DNA of 64,000 bases, from the NCBI RefSeq assembly GCF_900148505.1, contig NZ_FRXO01000002.1:496001-560000 (forward strand), in the 5' to 3' direction. Position 1 is the stretch's first letter. Each line of letters starts with the position of its first letter. A program made the translations under genes and the position numbers. Source of the stretch: Pseudoxanthobacter soli DSM 19599 (GTDB taxonomy: Bacteria > Pseudomonadota > Alphaproteobacteria > Rhizobiales > Segnochrobactraceae). Below are positions 45,090 to 54,277 of the stretch, in pieces. A model generated the notes under the pieces. It saw only the letters and a list, made by a program, of their open reading frames with translations, was not told the origin of the DNA and did not search any database.

Positions 45090-46451
45090 ATGGCCGACGG
45101 CAACTCGAAACCGGAGCGGGACGAGGCAGCGACAGAACTGCGCGCGCGGCTCGACGCGCTCGGCGCCGAAGACGTGCATCTCGGCCTCATCGACCCGGAC
45201 GGCGTGTTCCGCCACAAGCAGGTCGGCGCCGCCAAGGCGGTGAAGCTCGCGAAGGACGGCTATCCGTTCTGCGAGGTGCTCTATTGCTGGGATACCGCTG
45301 AAAAGACTTACGATTCCGGCGCCTATATCGATCGGCCCGCCAAGCTTTTCCCCGACACGGTGCGGCGCTACCCGTTCGCCGACCGGGCCGCGGTGGTGAT
45401 CGCCGATTTCGAGGGCGCGTTCGGCGCGCTCTCCGCCCGCAACCAGTGCCTGAGAATGCTGGCGGAACTCGATGCCCTGGGCCTCCGGGCGCTCTCGGCG
45501 TTCGAGTTCGAGTTTTTCGTGCTCGACGAGACCCCGGACAGCCTGCGCGCCAAGAATTTCAGCGACCTCAACTTCTTCGCCAAGGCCAACCGCACCTATT
45601 CGCTCCAGACGGCGACGCGCCATGGCGCGTTGATCGACGGCCTGCGGCAGACCATGACGACGCTCGGCATCGCCATCGACGCGATCCACACCGAACTCGG
45701 CCCCGGTTGCTTCGAGGCACCGCTGACTTACGCGGAAGGCATCAAGGCCGCCGACGACGCAGTCTTGTTCAAGAACTTCGCCCGCAGTTTCTTCCTGCGC
45801 AACGACCTCACCGTCGCCTTCATGTCGAAACTGTCGCCGGCCCTCTCCGGCCAGTCCGGCCACCTGCATGTTTCGCTCGTCGACCGCGACGGCCGGCCGG
45901 TGTTCCACGACGGTTCCGACCCCGACGGACTGAGCCGGACCGCGCGTCATTTCATCGGCGGCCTTCTGGCGCTGATGCCCGATTTTCTCGCCATGTGTAG
46001 CCACACCGTGAACGCCTATAAGCGCATGGTGCCCGGTGCATGGGCGCCTACGGCCGCAAATTGGGGCGTGCAGAACCGAACAGCGGCGGTGCGCGTGATC
46101 AACGACACGCCGGCCGCGACCCGGATGGAATTCCGCGTGCCCTCCGCCGACACCAACCCCTACCTGTCGTTCGCCATGTGCCTCGGCGCCGGCCTCTGGG
46201 GCATCCGCAACGAGATCGAGCCGCCGGCTGGCCGCACCGACAACCTCTATGCCATGCCGCCCGAACCCTCGGCGGCCTTCCCGACCGACCTCGGCCAGGC
46301 CGCGAGCCGCTTCGCGGCCTCCGGCCCCGCCCGCGCCCTCTTCGGCGATGCCTTCGTCGACACCTTCGCCGCGGCCCGCCGCTTCGAGGACGCCGAGTAT
46401 CGCCGCCATGTGAGTTCGTGGGAGATCGCCCGCTATCTCGAGGTGGTGTGA
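45090..46451 (+). CDS. Glutamine-synthetase-like gamma-glutamyl-amine ligase
   Basis: 453 residues of the GlnA fold. The N-terminal beta-grasp is followed by a catalytic domain with SAFEFEFFVLDE, HTELGPGCFEAPL, SGHLHVSL, NAYKRMVPGAWAPTAANWGVQNR and RMEFRVPSADTNPYL. Divergence from true GlnA and its place beside a polyamine-type importer suggest ligation of glutamate to an amine, as in PuuA or IpuC. ATG 45090 has GGGAAAG upstream. It heads the import operon. Confidence 0.9.
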   Translation: MADGNSKPERDEAATELRARLDALGAEDVHLGLIDPDGVFRHKQVGAAKAVKLAKDGYPFCEVLYCWDTAEKTYDSGAYIDRPAKLFPDTVRRYPFADRAAVVIADFEGAFGALSARNQCLRMLAELDALGLRALSAFEFEFFVLDETPDSLRAKNFSDLNFFAKANRTYSLQTATRHGALIDGLRQTMTTLGIAIDAIHTELGPGCFEAPLTYAEGIKAADDAVLFKNFARSFFLRNDLTVAFMSKLSPALSGQSGHLHVSLVDRDGRPVFHDGSDPDGLSRTARHFIGGLLALMPDFLAMCSHTVNAYKRMVPGAWAPTAANWGVQNRTAAVRVINDTPAATRMEFRVPSADTNPYLSFAMCLGAGLWGIRNEIEPPAGRTDNLYAMPPEPSAAFPTDLGQAASRFAASGPARALFGDAFVDTFAAARRFEDAEYRRHVSSWEIARYLEVV

Positions 46452-46530
46452 CCGCCCCGACCGGATTCCAACGAGAGCCCACACGGCCTTGCCAGAGACC
46501 ACCTTGCAGAGACGAGAAGGGAACAGGACG

Positions 46531-47700
46531 ATGACACAGGATCAATCGAAGGGAATGCGTCCGGCATCGATGGGGCCGATCTCCCGCCGGACCATGCTGA
46601 GGGGTCTCGGCGCCGGTGCCGCCCTTGCCGCGGGCGGCGCGCTGCCGGGTCTGCCGGGCTTCGGCCGGGGCAGCGCCGCGGCGGCCGAGACGATCAACTA
46701 CATGTGCTGGGAGGGCTACAATTCCCCGGCCATCCTCGATCCGTTCCAGAAGGCCAACGACGTCTCGATCTCGGTCGACCTGATCACCGATTCGGCCGGC
46801 GGTTTCGCCAAGCTCGCGGCCGGCGCCTATCGCGACTTCGACCTCGTGTCGTCGGACGGTCCCTGGATCGCCCGCATGGGACCGGCCGGCATCGCCCGCT
46901 ATATCGACGACGCCAGCTTCGCCGAGCAGAATGCCGAGTTCTACCCGCAGTTCCGCGCGCCGTTCGCCCCGCTCCAGTTCGAGGGCAAGACCACCGGCCT
47001 GCCGACCCGCTGGGGCTGGGTCGGCCCGACGGTCAACACCAAGTTCGACAAGCTGGAGACCTGGTCGAGCTACGCGCCGGTGTTCGATCCGGCCTACCGC
47101 GACAAGATCTGCCTGCTCGACTGGGGCGACTGGCCGATCATGCCGCTCGCGCTCTATGCCGGCGTCGATCCCTACAAGGAACTCGACCAGCACGCGCTCG
47201 ACGAGGTCCGCAAGGTGCTGCGCGCGGCCTTCAAGAACACCCGCGCCATCGTCGCCGACCTCGCGGTCGCGCAGAAGGGCCTGATCGACGGCTCGTTCCG
47301 CTGCCTCGTCGGCGGCGGCACCTACTGCACCTCGTCGCTGCGCCTGCAGGGACACGACTACATCCAGTCGATCGTGCCCGAGCCGAAGGACGGCCTGAAG
47401 CAGGGCATCATCTGGATGGAGGCGACCGGCCTCACCGACAACGGCAAGCCGGCCGGCGTCGCCGACAAGTTCCTGAAGTACATCGTCTCGCCGGACGTGC
47501 AGGTGAAGCTCGCCATCACCGAGGCGACCTGTAATCTGGTGCCGAACCAGAAGGCGGAGGCGCTGTTCACGCCCGAGCAGAAGTCGGCGCTGCAGATGGA
47601 CTACATGTGGCACGCCTGGGACAACAGCATGTTCCACACCATCGCACCGAACGTCGACGAGATGCTGGCGATCTGGCAGGAAGAACTCGCCGCCCGCTGA
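46531..47700 (+). CDS. Tat-exported solute-binding protein (PotD/spermidine-putrescine type)
   Basis: 389 residues with a twin-arginine signal (ISRRTMLRGLG, R19-R20) and an AAAAE-type cleavage region. A periplasmic-binding fold starts with INYMCWEGYNSPAIL. The family binds polyamines or other organic cations. Tat export implies folding in the cytoplasm before translocation. ATG 46531 has AGGA upstream. It is followed by a hairpin and the ATPase gene. Confidence 0.92.
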   Translation: MTQDQSKGMRPASMGPISRRTMLRGLGAGAALAAGGALPGLPGFGRGSAAAAETINYMCWEGYNSPAILDPFQKANDVSISVDLITDSAGGFAKLAAGAYRDFDLVSSDGPWIARMGPAGIARYIDDASFAEQNAEFYPQFRAPFAPLQFEGKTTGLPTRWGWVGPTVNTKFDKLETWSSYAPVFDPAYRDKICLLDWGDWPIMPLALYAGVDPYKELDQHALDEVRKVLRAAFKNTRAIVADLAVAQKGLIDGSFRCLVGGGTYCTSSLRLQGHDYIQSIVPEPKDGLKQGIIWMEATGLTDNGKPAGVADKFLKYIVSPDVQVKLAITEATCNLVPNQKAEALFTPEQKSALQMDYMWHAWDNSMFHTIAPNVDEMLAIWQEELAAR

Positions 47701-47715
47701 TCTCCCGCGCCGTCC

Positions 47716-47752
47716 GGCCCGCCCGCATCGGCCTTGCAGCCGCGGGCGGGCC
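47716..47752 (+). promoter_or_regulatory. Intercistronic hairpin after the binding-protein gene
   Basis: A perfect 11-bp GC stem (47716-47726 with 47742-47752) has a 15-nt loop and only GTTCGTTC after it. It lies between the binding protein and ATPase genes. Such hairpins stabilise the upstream mRNA or partly terminate, giving more binding protein than membrane parts. Confidence 0.6.
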
Positions 47753-47792
47753 GTTCGTTCGAACCAGGCCGCAGCACCAGAGGGATTGCCCG

Positions 47793-48890
47793 TTGCAGAC
47801 CCCCATCATCGAAGCCACCGGGATCGTCAAGGATTACGGCACCTTCCGCGCGCTCCACTCGGTCTCGCTCGACGTCGGGACCGGCGAGTTCGTGGCGCTC
47901 GTCGGACCCTCGGGATGCGGGAAAACCTCGCTTCTGAAGATCGTGGCCGGCTTCGAGGCCCCGACGGAAGGCAGCCTGCGCATCGCCGGCGCCGACATGG
48001 CCGGCGTGCCGGCGGCCGGGCGGCCGACGCGCATGGTGTTCCAGAAGCTCGCGCTGTTTCCCCACAAGACGGTGCGCGACAATATCGGCTTTCCCCTGAA
48101 GCTCGCCGGCGTGCCGGCGCGCGAGGCGGACGAGCGCATCCGCGCCATGCTCGCGCTGATGCACCTCGATCCGGCCTATCTCGGCCGCTATCCCGCGCAG
48201 CTTTCCGGCGGCGAGCAGCAGCGCGTGGCGCTTGCCCGCGCGCTGGTCTCGCGCCCGAGCGTGCTCCTGCTCGACGAGCCGATGAGCGCGCTCGATGCCA
48301 AGCTGAAGAAGTCGCTCCAGGCGGAATTGAAGAACCTGCACCGCAATCTCGGCACCTCGTTCGTGCTCGTCACCCACGACCTCGAAGAGGCGATGATGCT
48401 GGCCGACCGCATCTGCGTGATGCGCGCCGGCAACGTGCTGCAGGTCGGCACGCCCTCGGAGATCTATTACAGCCCGGTCGATGCATTCGTCGCCGGCTTC
48501 ATCGGCGACACCAACCTCTTCCCCGTTTCGATCGCACGGCAAGCCGACGGCTCGACGGCATTCCGCTCGCCCGCCATCGAGGCCGCCGATCCCACCGTGC
48601 CGGGTGACCGCGTCGCCCCGCGGGTGGCCGGCGGCTCCGCCCTCCTGATGGTGCGGCCGGAGGCAATGCGCTTCGTGACGGCCGGCGCGCCAGCGCCCTT
48701 CGCCACGCTTTCCGGCGTCGTCGAGGAATTCTTCATCAAGGGCGCCTCGATCCTCTACCGGGTGCGCGTCGAGGGCCACGCGGTGCCCGTGGTGATGGAC
48801 CTTTCCGGCACGCCCAATCTGCCCGCCCAGGTGGGCGACGCCGTCACCGTCGGCTTCGACCGCGCCGACTGCTTCATCCTGCAGGAGTGA
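47793..48890 (+). CDS. ABC importer ATPase (PotA-like)
   Basis: 365 residues. Walker A GPSGCGKTSLL, signature LSGGEQQRVALARAL, Walker B VLLLDEPMSALD and THDLEEAM are intact. A C-terminal TOBE-like region (about 250-365) follows. A TTG at 47793 gives the family N-terminus and lies about 8 nt after AGAGGGA; no ATG suits. It energises uptake with the two permeases downstream. Confidence 0.92.
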   Translation: MQTPIIEATGIVKDYGTFRALHSVSLDVGTGEFVALVGPSGCGKTSLLKIVAGFEAPTEGSLRIAGADMAGVPAAGRPTRMVFQKLALFPHKTVRDNIGFPLKLAGVPAREADERIRAMLALMHLDPAYLGRYPAQLSGGEQQRVALARALVSRPSVLLLDEPMSALDAKLKKSLQAELKNLHRNLGTSFVLVTHDLEEAMMLADRICVMRAGNVLQVGTPSEIYYSPVDAFVAGFIGDTNLFPVSIARQADGSTAFRSPAIEAADPTVPGDRVAPRVAGGSALLMVRPEAMRFVTAGAPAPFATLSGVVEEFFIKGASILYRVRVEGHAVPVVMDLSGTPNLPAQVGDAVTVGFDRADCFILQE

Positions 48891-48894
48891 GCCG

Positions 48895-49764
48895 ATGCGC
48901 GTCGAACCGAAATCCTGGCGCGACCCGGCCCTGATCGGCACCACCGTGCCGCTCGCGCTGCTGATGGTGATGTTCTTCCTGGTGCCGCTCGCCATGACGG
49001 GCGTTCTGACCTTCCAGACCACGCGCTATTACCGGCTGGTATGGACGTGGGACCTGACGGTGTGGCGGGAGGTTTTCGGCAAACCCTCCTACTGGATCGT
49101 GATGCTGCGCACCGTGTGGATGGCGGTCGTCTGCGTCGTGCTCTCGCTCCTGATCGCGCTGCCGGTGGCCTATGCGCTGGCGACCCGGCTGCAGTCGGTG
49201 CGCCGCCACGTCACCATCCTCATCACGTTCGCCTTCCTGACGGATGCGGTGCTGAAGACCTTCGGCTGGATCCTGGTGCTCGACCGCAACGGCGTCCTCA
49301 ACTGGGCGCTCGCCCATGTCGGCTTCCCGCCGCAGATGACGAACCTGCTGTTCACCCCGACCGCGACCCTGATCGGCATGGTCTACAATCTCGCGGTCTA
49401 CCCGGTGTTCACCCTCTATCTCTCGCTCGTGCGCATCGACCGCGACCTGCAGCTCGCCGCCTACGATGCCGGCGCATCGCGCATCCGGACGTTCTTCGAG
49501 ATCACGCTGCCGCTGGCGAAGCCCGGGCTCTATGCCGGCGCGGTGCTGGTGTTCGTTCTCAGCCTTGGCGCCTTCCTGGAGCCGAAGGTGATGGGCGGCG
49601 GCACGGCGCCGCTCGCCTCGGAACTGATCCGCCAGAGCTTCGAGACGCGGGTGAACTGGCCGCTCGGCGCGGCGCTGACGCTGGTGCTCATCGCCATCGG
49701 CGCCCTGTCGCTGGCGCTCTCGGCCGTGGTCGCGCTGCGCCGCCGCGGCACCGGCCGGCCCTGA
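48895..49764 (+). CDS. ABC importer permease 1 (PotB-like)
   Basis: 289 residues with about six transmembrane helices and the EAA-type loop (AAYDAGASRIRTFFEITLPLAKPG). It pairs with permease 2. The ATG at 48895 follows GGAG and lies 4 bp after the ATPase stop. Confidence 0.93.
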   Translation: MRVEPKSWRDPALIGTTVPLALLMVMFFLVPLAMTGVLTFQTTRYYRLVWTWDLTVWREVFGKPSYWIVMLRTVWMAVVCVVLSLLIALPVAYALATRLQSVRRHVTILITFAFLTDAVLKTFGWILVLDRNGVLNWALAHVGFPPQMTNLLFTPTATLIGMVYNLAVYPVFTLYLSLVRIDRDLQLAAYDAGASRIRTFFEITLPLAKPGLYAGAVLVFVLSLGAFLEPKVMGGGTAPLASELIRQSFETRVNWPLGAALTLVLIAIGALSLALSAVVALRRRGTGRP

Positions 49765-49778
49765 GGGAGGACGCGCAC

Positions 49779-50612
49779 ATGGTTTCAGACCGCTTCAAGA
49801 GCGCCCTCATCGACATCGTGCTGGTCGGCTCGGTCGCGCTGCTTCTGGTGTTCTTCTACGTGCCGATCGTCACCCTGGTTGTGTTCTCGTTCACCGGCAG
49901 CCGGATGCTGACGCTGCCGATCGAAACGTGGTCGACCGAATGGTACGGGGCGCTGCTCGCCAAGCCCGACTTCCTGCCCGCGCTCACCAACTCCGCCATG
50001 GTCGCGGCGATCTCCACCGTATTCGTCACGGTGCTGGGCACGGCCGGGGCGATCGCCTGGATCCGGTTCCGGTTCCGCTTCCAGCAGGCATTCCGGGCGC
50101 TGACGTTCGCGCCGCTGCTTTTTCCGCAGCTTCTCCTCGGCGTGGTGATGCTGCTGTGGTTCTCGGTGCTCGGGCAGTGGCTCGGCTTCTCCAACGGCCT
50201 GCCGACCATCGTCATCGGCCACATCGTCTACATCACCCCCTTCGCGCTCGTGATCGTGGCGGTGCAGGTGTGGGGCTTCGACGAGACGCTGGAGGACGCC
50301 GCGCGCGATGCCGGCGCCAGCGGCTGGGTGGTGTTCCGCGAGATCACGCTGCCGCTGCTGTGGCCCGGCATCTTCTCCGCCGCGAGCTTCGCCTTCCTGC
50401 TGTCGTGGGGCAATTTCTACGTGTCCTACAGCCTCGGCGGCACCATCCGCACGCTGCCCACCTTCGTCTATAGCGGGATCGCCGTCGGCTCGTCGCCGAT
50501 CTATCCCGCGCTCGCCACGCTGAACTGCATCCCGGCCATCGTGCTGGTGGTGGTGGCCGACATCGTCCGCCGCCGCGCCGCCCGCCGCAACCGGCTCGCC
50601 CCCGCTGAATGA
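49779..50612 (+). CDS. ABC importer permease 2 (PotC-like)
   Basis: 277 residues with about six transmembrane helices and the EAA loop (DAARDAGASGWVVFREITLPLLWPG). The ATG at 49779 follows GGGAGG. A much longer open frame upstream (from 49041) is antisense-like overlap with permease 1, not protein. Confidence 0.93.
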   Translation: MVSDRFKSALIDIVLVGSVALLLVFFYVPIVTLVVFSFTGSRMLTLPIETWSTEWYGALLAKPDFLPALTNSAMVAAISTVFVTVLGTAGAIAWIRFRFRFQQAFRALTFAPLLFPQLLLGVVMLLWFSVLGQWLGFSNGLPTIVIGHIVYITPFALVIVAVQVWGFDETLEDAARDAGASGWVVFREITLPLLWPGIFSAASFAFLLSWGNFYVSYSLGGTIRTLPTFVYSGIAVGSSPIYPALATLNCIPAIVLVVVADIVRRRAARRNRLAPAE

Positions 50613-50640
50613 CCCGGCCCGGCCGGACCGAGAGGACGTC

Positions 50641-51816
50641 ATGACTGCCTTTACGCCGTTCGTTTCCGCCAACTGGAGCTTTCCGACCACGGTGCGCTTC
50701 GGCGCCGGCCGGATCGCGGACCTGCCGGCCGCGATCGCCGAGCTGGGCGCCCGCCGCCCGCTGGTGGTGACGGACCAGGGCCTCGCCAGGCTGCCGCTCG
50801 TCGCCGACATCATGGCACGCTTGAACGCCGCCGGCCTCGACGCCGCGCTGTTCAGCGACGTCAAGCCGAACCCGACCGGCGAGAACGTGGCGGCGGGCGT
50901 CGCCGCTCTGAAAGAGGGCGGGCACGATCTCGTGGTGGCGCTCGGCGGGGGCAGCGGCCTCGACGCCGCCAAGGCCATCGCCCTGATGGCCACCCAGAGC
51001 CGGCCGCTGTGGGATTTCGAGGATGTGGGCGACAACTGGAAGCGCGTCGACACCTCGCACCTCCTGCCCGTGATCGCGATCCCCACCACCGCCGGGACCG
51101 GTTCCGAGCTCGGCCGCTCGTCGGTCATCACCGACACCGCGGGCCAGCGCAAGGTCATCATCTTCCACCCGTGCATGATGCCGGACATCGTCATCATGGA
51201 TCCCGGCCTGACGGTCGGCCTGCCGGCCGCGATCACGGCGGCGACGGGCATGGATGCGCTCTCCCACGCGCTCGAATCCTACAGCGCGCCGAGCTTCCAT
51301 CCGATGGCGGAGGGCCTCTCCCTCAACGCGCTGCGCCTCGTCAAGCTGTTCCTGACCCGGGCGGTCGCGGACGGCACCGACATGGAAGCGCGGGCGCAGA
51401 TGCTGATCGCCTCGGGCATGAGCTGCGTGGCGCTGCAGAAGGGCCTCGGCGCCATCCACGCCCTCGCCCACCCGCTCGGCGCGCTGCACGATGCCCACCA
51501 CGGCCTGCTGAACGCCGTGCTGATGCCCTATGTGGTGGCGTTCAACCGGCCGGCGATCGAGCCGAAGCTCGTCGACCTCGCCCGCCTCCTCGACCTGCCG
51601 TCCCACGACGGCGGCGCGGTGATCGACTGGATCCTGGCGCTCAGAACCGAACTCGGCATTCCCGAGACGCTGGCCGATCTCGGCCTCGGCGAGATCGACC
51701 GTCCGCGGATCGTGGAGATGGCGCTCGCCGATCCCTGTGCCGGCGGCAACCCGGTCCCGCTCGATGCCCGCAACACCGCCCGCCTCCTCGACGACGCGAT
51801 CGAGGGACGGCTGTAA
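50641..51816 (+). CDS. Iron-containing alcohol dehydrogenase
   Basis: 391 residues of the group III (Fe-dependent) dehydrogenases. The NAD loop is ALGGGSGLDAAK; metal ligands are in GMDALSHALESY, HALAHPLGALHDAHHG. It would interconvert an alcohol and an aldehyde. It closes the import/ligase operon, 28 bp after permease 2, hinting that the imported compound or its glutamyl adduct carries a hydroxyl. Confidence 0.94.
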   Translation: MTAFTPFVSANWSFPTTVRFGAGRIADLPAAIAELGARRPLVVTDQGLARLPLVADIMARLNAAGLDAALFSDVKPNPTGENVAAGVAALKEGGHDLVVALGGGSGLDAAKAIALMATQSRPLWDFEDVGDNWKRVDTSHLLPVIAIPTTAGTGSELGRSSVITDTAGQRKVIIFHPCMMPDIVIMDPGLTVGLPAAITAATGMDALSHALESYSAPSFHPMAEGLSLNALRLVKLFLTRAVADGTDMEARAQMLIASGMSCVALQKGLGAIHALAHPLGALHDAHHGLLNAVLMPYVVAFNRPAIEPKLVDLARLLDLPSHDGGAVIDWILALRTELGIPETLADLGLGEIDRPRIVEMALADPCAGGNPVPLDARNTARLLDDAIEGRL

Positions 51817-51841
51817 GAACGGGGTCACGGCTGGCGCGGCC

Positions 51842-52834
51842 TCAGCCGCCCCAGTTCCACGCGAGCAGAGCGGCGTAGCCGGCCATCGAGAGGGCATAAA
51901 GCGCGGCGAGCACGGCATAGCCGAGGATGTCGCGCTTCAGGCCGGGTTCCGGCGCCAGCCACCAGCCGAACGCCCGGAAGGCGGCGGGCACCGCCCACCA
52001 GCCGAGCAGCTGCGTGCTGACGAGGTTGCCGATGAAGAGCGCCAGCCAGAACGGCATGCCCTTGCCGGTCAGGAGCGGCGTCGAGACGAAGAAGCCCCAG
52101 AGATAGACCACCGGATAGAGCACCAGCAGAACGAGCAGGTTGTTCTTGAAGGTCGCCGCCTTGCTCGGCCGCCTGCCGTCCTGGCCCTGGAACCAGAAAT
52201 CGAAGCCGTAGCTCGTCCGCCGCAGATTGATGTCCGCATTGAAGCGGGCGCCCTTGTCGATCAGCCGCTTCCGCAGCGGCGAGTCCAGCCACGCCGTCAG
52301 GTTGGCGTCGCTGTCGAACGACAGGATGATGATCCACTCGTCGTGCACGCCGGGCACCGGGCGCTCGATCTTGTGGCGCAGGAAGCCCTTCACGTCGGCC
52401 TCGACGGCCTGGATTTCGCGCTGCCAGGCCAGAAATTCCGTCTCGTGCTCCGGCGCGACGTTGAACGAGATCACCAGCGAGGCGGTGGCCTCCCGCCGCG
52501 GTCCGGCGTCGGTCAGGAGATGCACGTCCTCCTGGCCGACGAAGAGGTCGCGCACCTCTGCCACCAGGGCCGCGCAGTCCCGGCTCTGCAGCCACGCGCG
52601 TGCCGCTGCGGCATTGGCGAAGCGCTGCACCGCCACCCAGTCCACCTGGGCGGGCGGCGTCGGCGGGATCACCTCCTGCCCCTCGAAGCCCGGCCAGCCC
52701 GCCAGCCGTTCCGCGACCTTTCCGAGCCAATGGGCATAGCGGGCATAGCCGGCTTCGGCGATGCGGCGCTGGACCACGAGCGCGACGGGCGCGCCCGGAT
52801 CCGGGGTGCCCGTCGCGGCGATCTCTTCGGTCAT
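51842..52834 (-). CDS. Double ABM-domain membrane protein
   Basis: 330 residues. Two antibiotic-biosynthesis-monooxygenase-like ferredoxin folds occupy about 15-110 and 115-205 (LVVQRRI...GFEGQEV; LVISFNVAPEHETEF, with W and H residues). About three transmembrane helices (230-325) follow. Single ABM domains often act as heme or quinol oxygenases; the fused membrane version has unknown function. It converges with the alcohol dehydrogenase and is probably the last gene of the guaD strand unit. Confidence 0.82.
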   Translation of the reverse strand: MTEEIAATGTPDPGAPVALVVQRRIAEAGYARYAHWLGKVAERLAGWPGFEGQEVIPPTPPAQVDWVAVQRFANAAAARAWLQSRDCAALVAEVRDLFVGQEDVHLLTDAGPRREATASLVISFNVAPEHETEFLAWQREIQAVEADVKGFLRHKIERPVPGVHDEWIIILSFDSDANLTAWLDSPLRKRLIDKGARFNADINLRRTSYGFDFWFQGQDGRRPSKAATFKNNLLVLLVLYPVVYLWGFFVSTPLLTGKGMPFWLALFIGNLVSTQLLGWWAVPAAFRAFGWWLAPEPGLKRDILGYAVLAALYALSMAGYAALLAWNWGG

Positions 52835-52862
52835 GGCGGCCTCCCTCGCGCCGGCGGCGCGC

Positions 52863-54260
52863 TCAGCTCTTCTTGTAGAGGCGCTTGCCCATGATCCAGG
52901 TCTCGTCGACGGCGCGCTCGTCCGACACCATCATCACGGCGAACAAGAGATCCGCCGCCTCCTCGACCGTCTTCGGCCCGCCGTCGCCGACGACGAGCGA
53001 CTGGTGCCACGGCTGCGCCATCGGGCCGGCGTTCCAATCGAGCGCGACGAAGTCCGCCTCCTTGCCGGGATTGAAGTTGCCGAGCCGGTCGTCGAGATAG
53101 AGCCCCTCCGCCCCGCCGAGGGTGATCGACCAGAAGCCGCGATAGGGCGACATCTTGTTGCGCTCGGCCTCCGCCGCGTCCTGCCGCGAGGGATCGACGC
53201 TGCCGTCGAGCAGGGTGTTGTTGCACATCCCGACCTTGTAGGCGTCGTCGAGCACGTTGAGCATCGAGAAGCGGTTGCCGCCGCCCATGTCGGTGCCGAA
53301 CGACATCCGCACCCGGTGCGCGGGATCGGTGGCACGGCCGATGCGGAACAGGCCGGAACCCAGGAACAGGTTGGAGCACGGGCAGAACACCACCGCCGCC
53401 CCGCTCGCCGACATCCGCCTGAACTCGCCGTCGGACAGCCAGACGCCGTGGCCGCCGGAGAATTTCGGCCCGACGAGCCCGTATTTCTCGTAGACGCCGA
53501 GATAGTCCTCGGCGCCGGGATGCTGCTCCAGCACGCCGCGGCACTCGGCCGGGTTCTCCGAGATGTGGGTGTTGACCCAGCAGTCCGGATGCTCCTGCTT
53601 CAGCTGCTCGCAGCGCTGCAGCAATTCCGGCGAGGCGCCGTAGGCGAAGCGCGGCGTGACGGCATAGAGATTGCGGCCACTGTTGTGATACCGCGCGATC
53701 AGGGCCTTGCTGTCGCGATAGAAATTGTCCGGCGTGTCGATGAAATCATCGGGCGCGTTGCGGTCGATGCCGGTCAGGCCGGCGATGACGCGCATGTTAC
53801 GCCGGGTCGCTTCCTCGAAGAATTCCTCGGTGGAAACCGGCGAGCTCGAGGTGAACGCCTGGCAGGTGGTGGTGCCGGAGGCGAGCAAGAGGTCGAAGAA
53901 GCGCTTGGCGCCGTCGCGGGCGTAGTTGCGGTCCTTGTATTTCAGCTCCTCGGGGAAGATCCACTTCTGCAGCCACGGCAGGAGCTGCTCGCCATAGGCG
54001 CCGAGCACGCGGGTCTGCGGGAAATGGATGTGGCCGTCGATGAAGCCCGGCAGGATGATCCGCCCCTCGATGGCGGTGATCTCCAGCCCCGCGTGGCGGG
54101 GCGCCACGGCATCGTAGGCGCCGAAATCGGTGATGATGCCGTCCTCGACGACGAGCAGGCCGTCGGCGTGGAAGCGGGCCGCGTCCTGTTCGCGGCCGAG
54201 GTGCTTCCACGGATCGTCGATGAAGTCGAAGAACGTGCCGCGAATGCCGGTGGCGCCCAT
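52863..54260 (-). CDS. guaD: Guanine deaminase
   Basis: 465 residues of the amidohydrolase fold. Metal HxH is in DGHIHFPQTR; QAFTSSSP, WVNTHISEN, HGVWLSD and SFGTDMGGG carry the other ligands. It turns guanine into xanthine. The ATG at 54260 fits the family length; the frame stays open far beyond (to 56279) but only as antisense to the genes upstream. It lies downstream of the MFS transporter gene, separated by 17 bp. Confidence 0.94.
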   Translation of the reverse strand: MGATGIRGTFFDFIDDPWKHLGREQDAARFHADGLLVVEDGIITDFGAYDAVAPRHAGLEITAIEGRIILPGFIDGHIHFPQTRVLGAYGEQLLPWLQKWIFPEELKYKDRNYARDGAKRFFDLLLASGTTTCQAFTSSSPVSTEEFFEEATRRNMRVIAGLTGIDRNAPDDFIDTPDNFYRDSKALIARYHNSGRNLYAVTPRFAYGASPELLQRCEQLKQEHPDCWVNTHISENPAECRGVLEQHPGAEDYLGVYEKYGLVGPKFSGGHGVWLSDGEFRRMSASGAAVVFCPCSNLFLGSGLFRIGRATDPAHRVRMSFGTDMGGGNRFSMLNVLDDAYKVGMCNNTLLDGSVDPSRQDAAEAERNKMSPYRGFWSITLGGAEGLYLDDRLGNFNPGKEADFVALDWNAGPMAQPWHQSLVVGDGGPKTVEEAADLLFAVMMVSDERAVDETWIMGKRLYKKS

Positions 54261-54277
54261 GACGCTGAATGTCCCCG

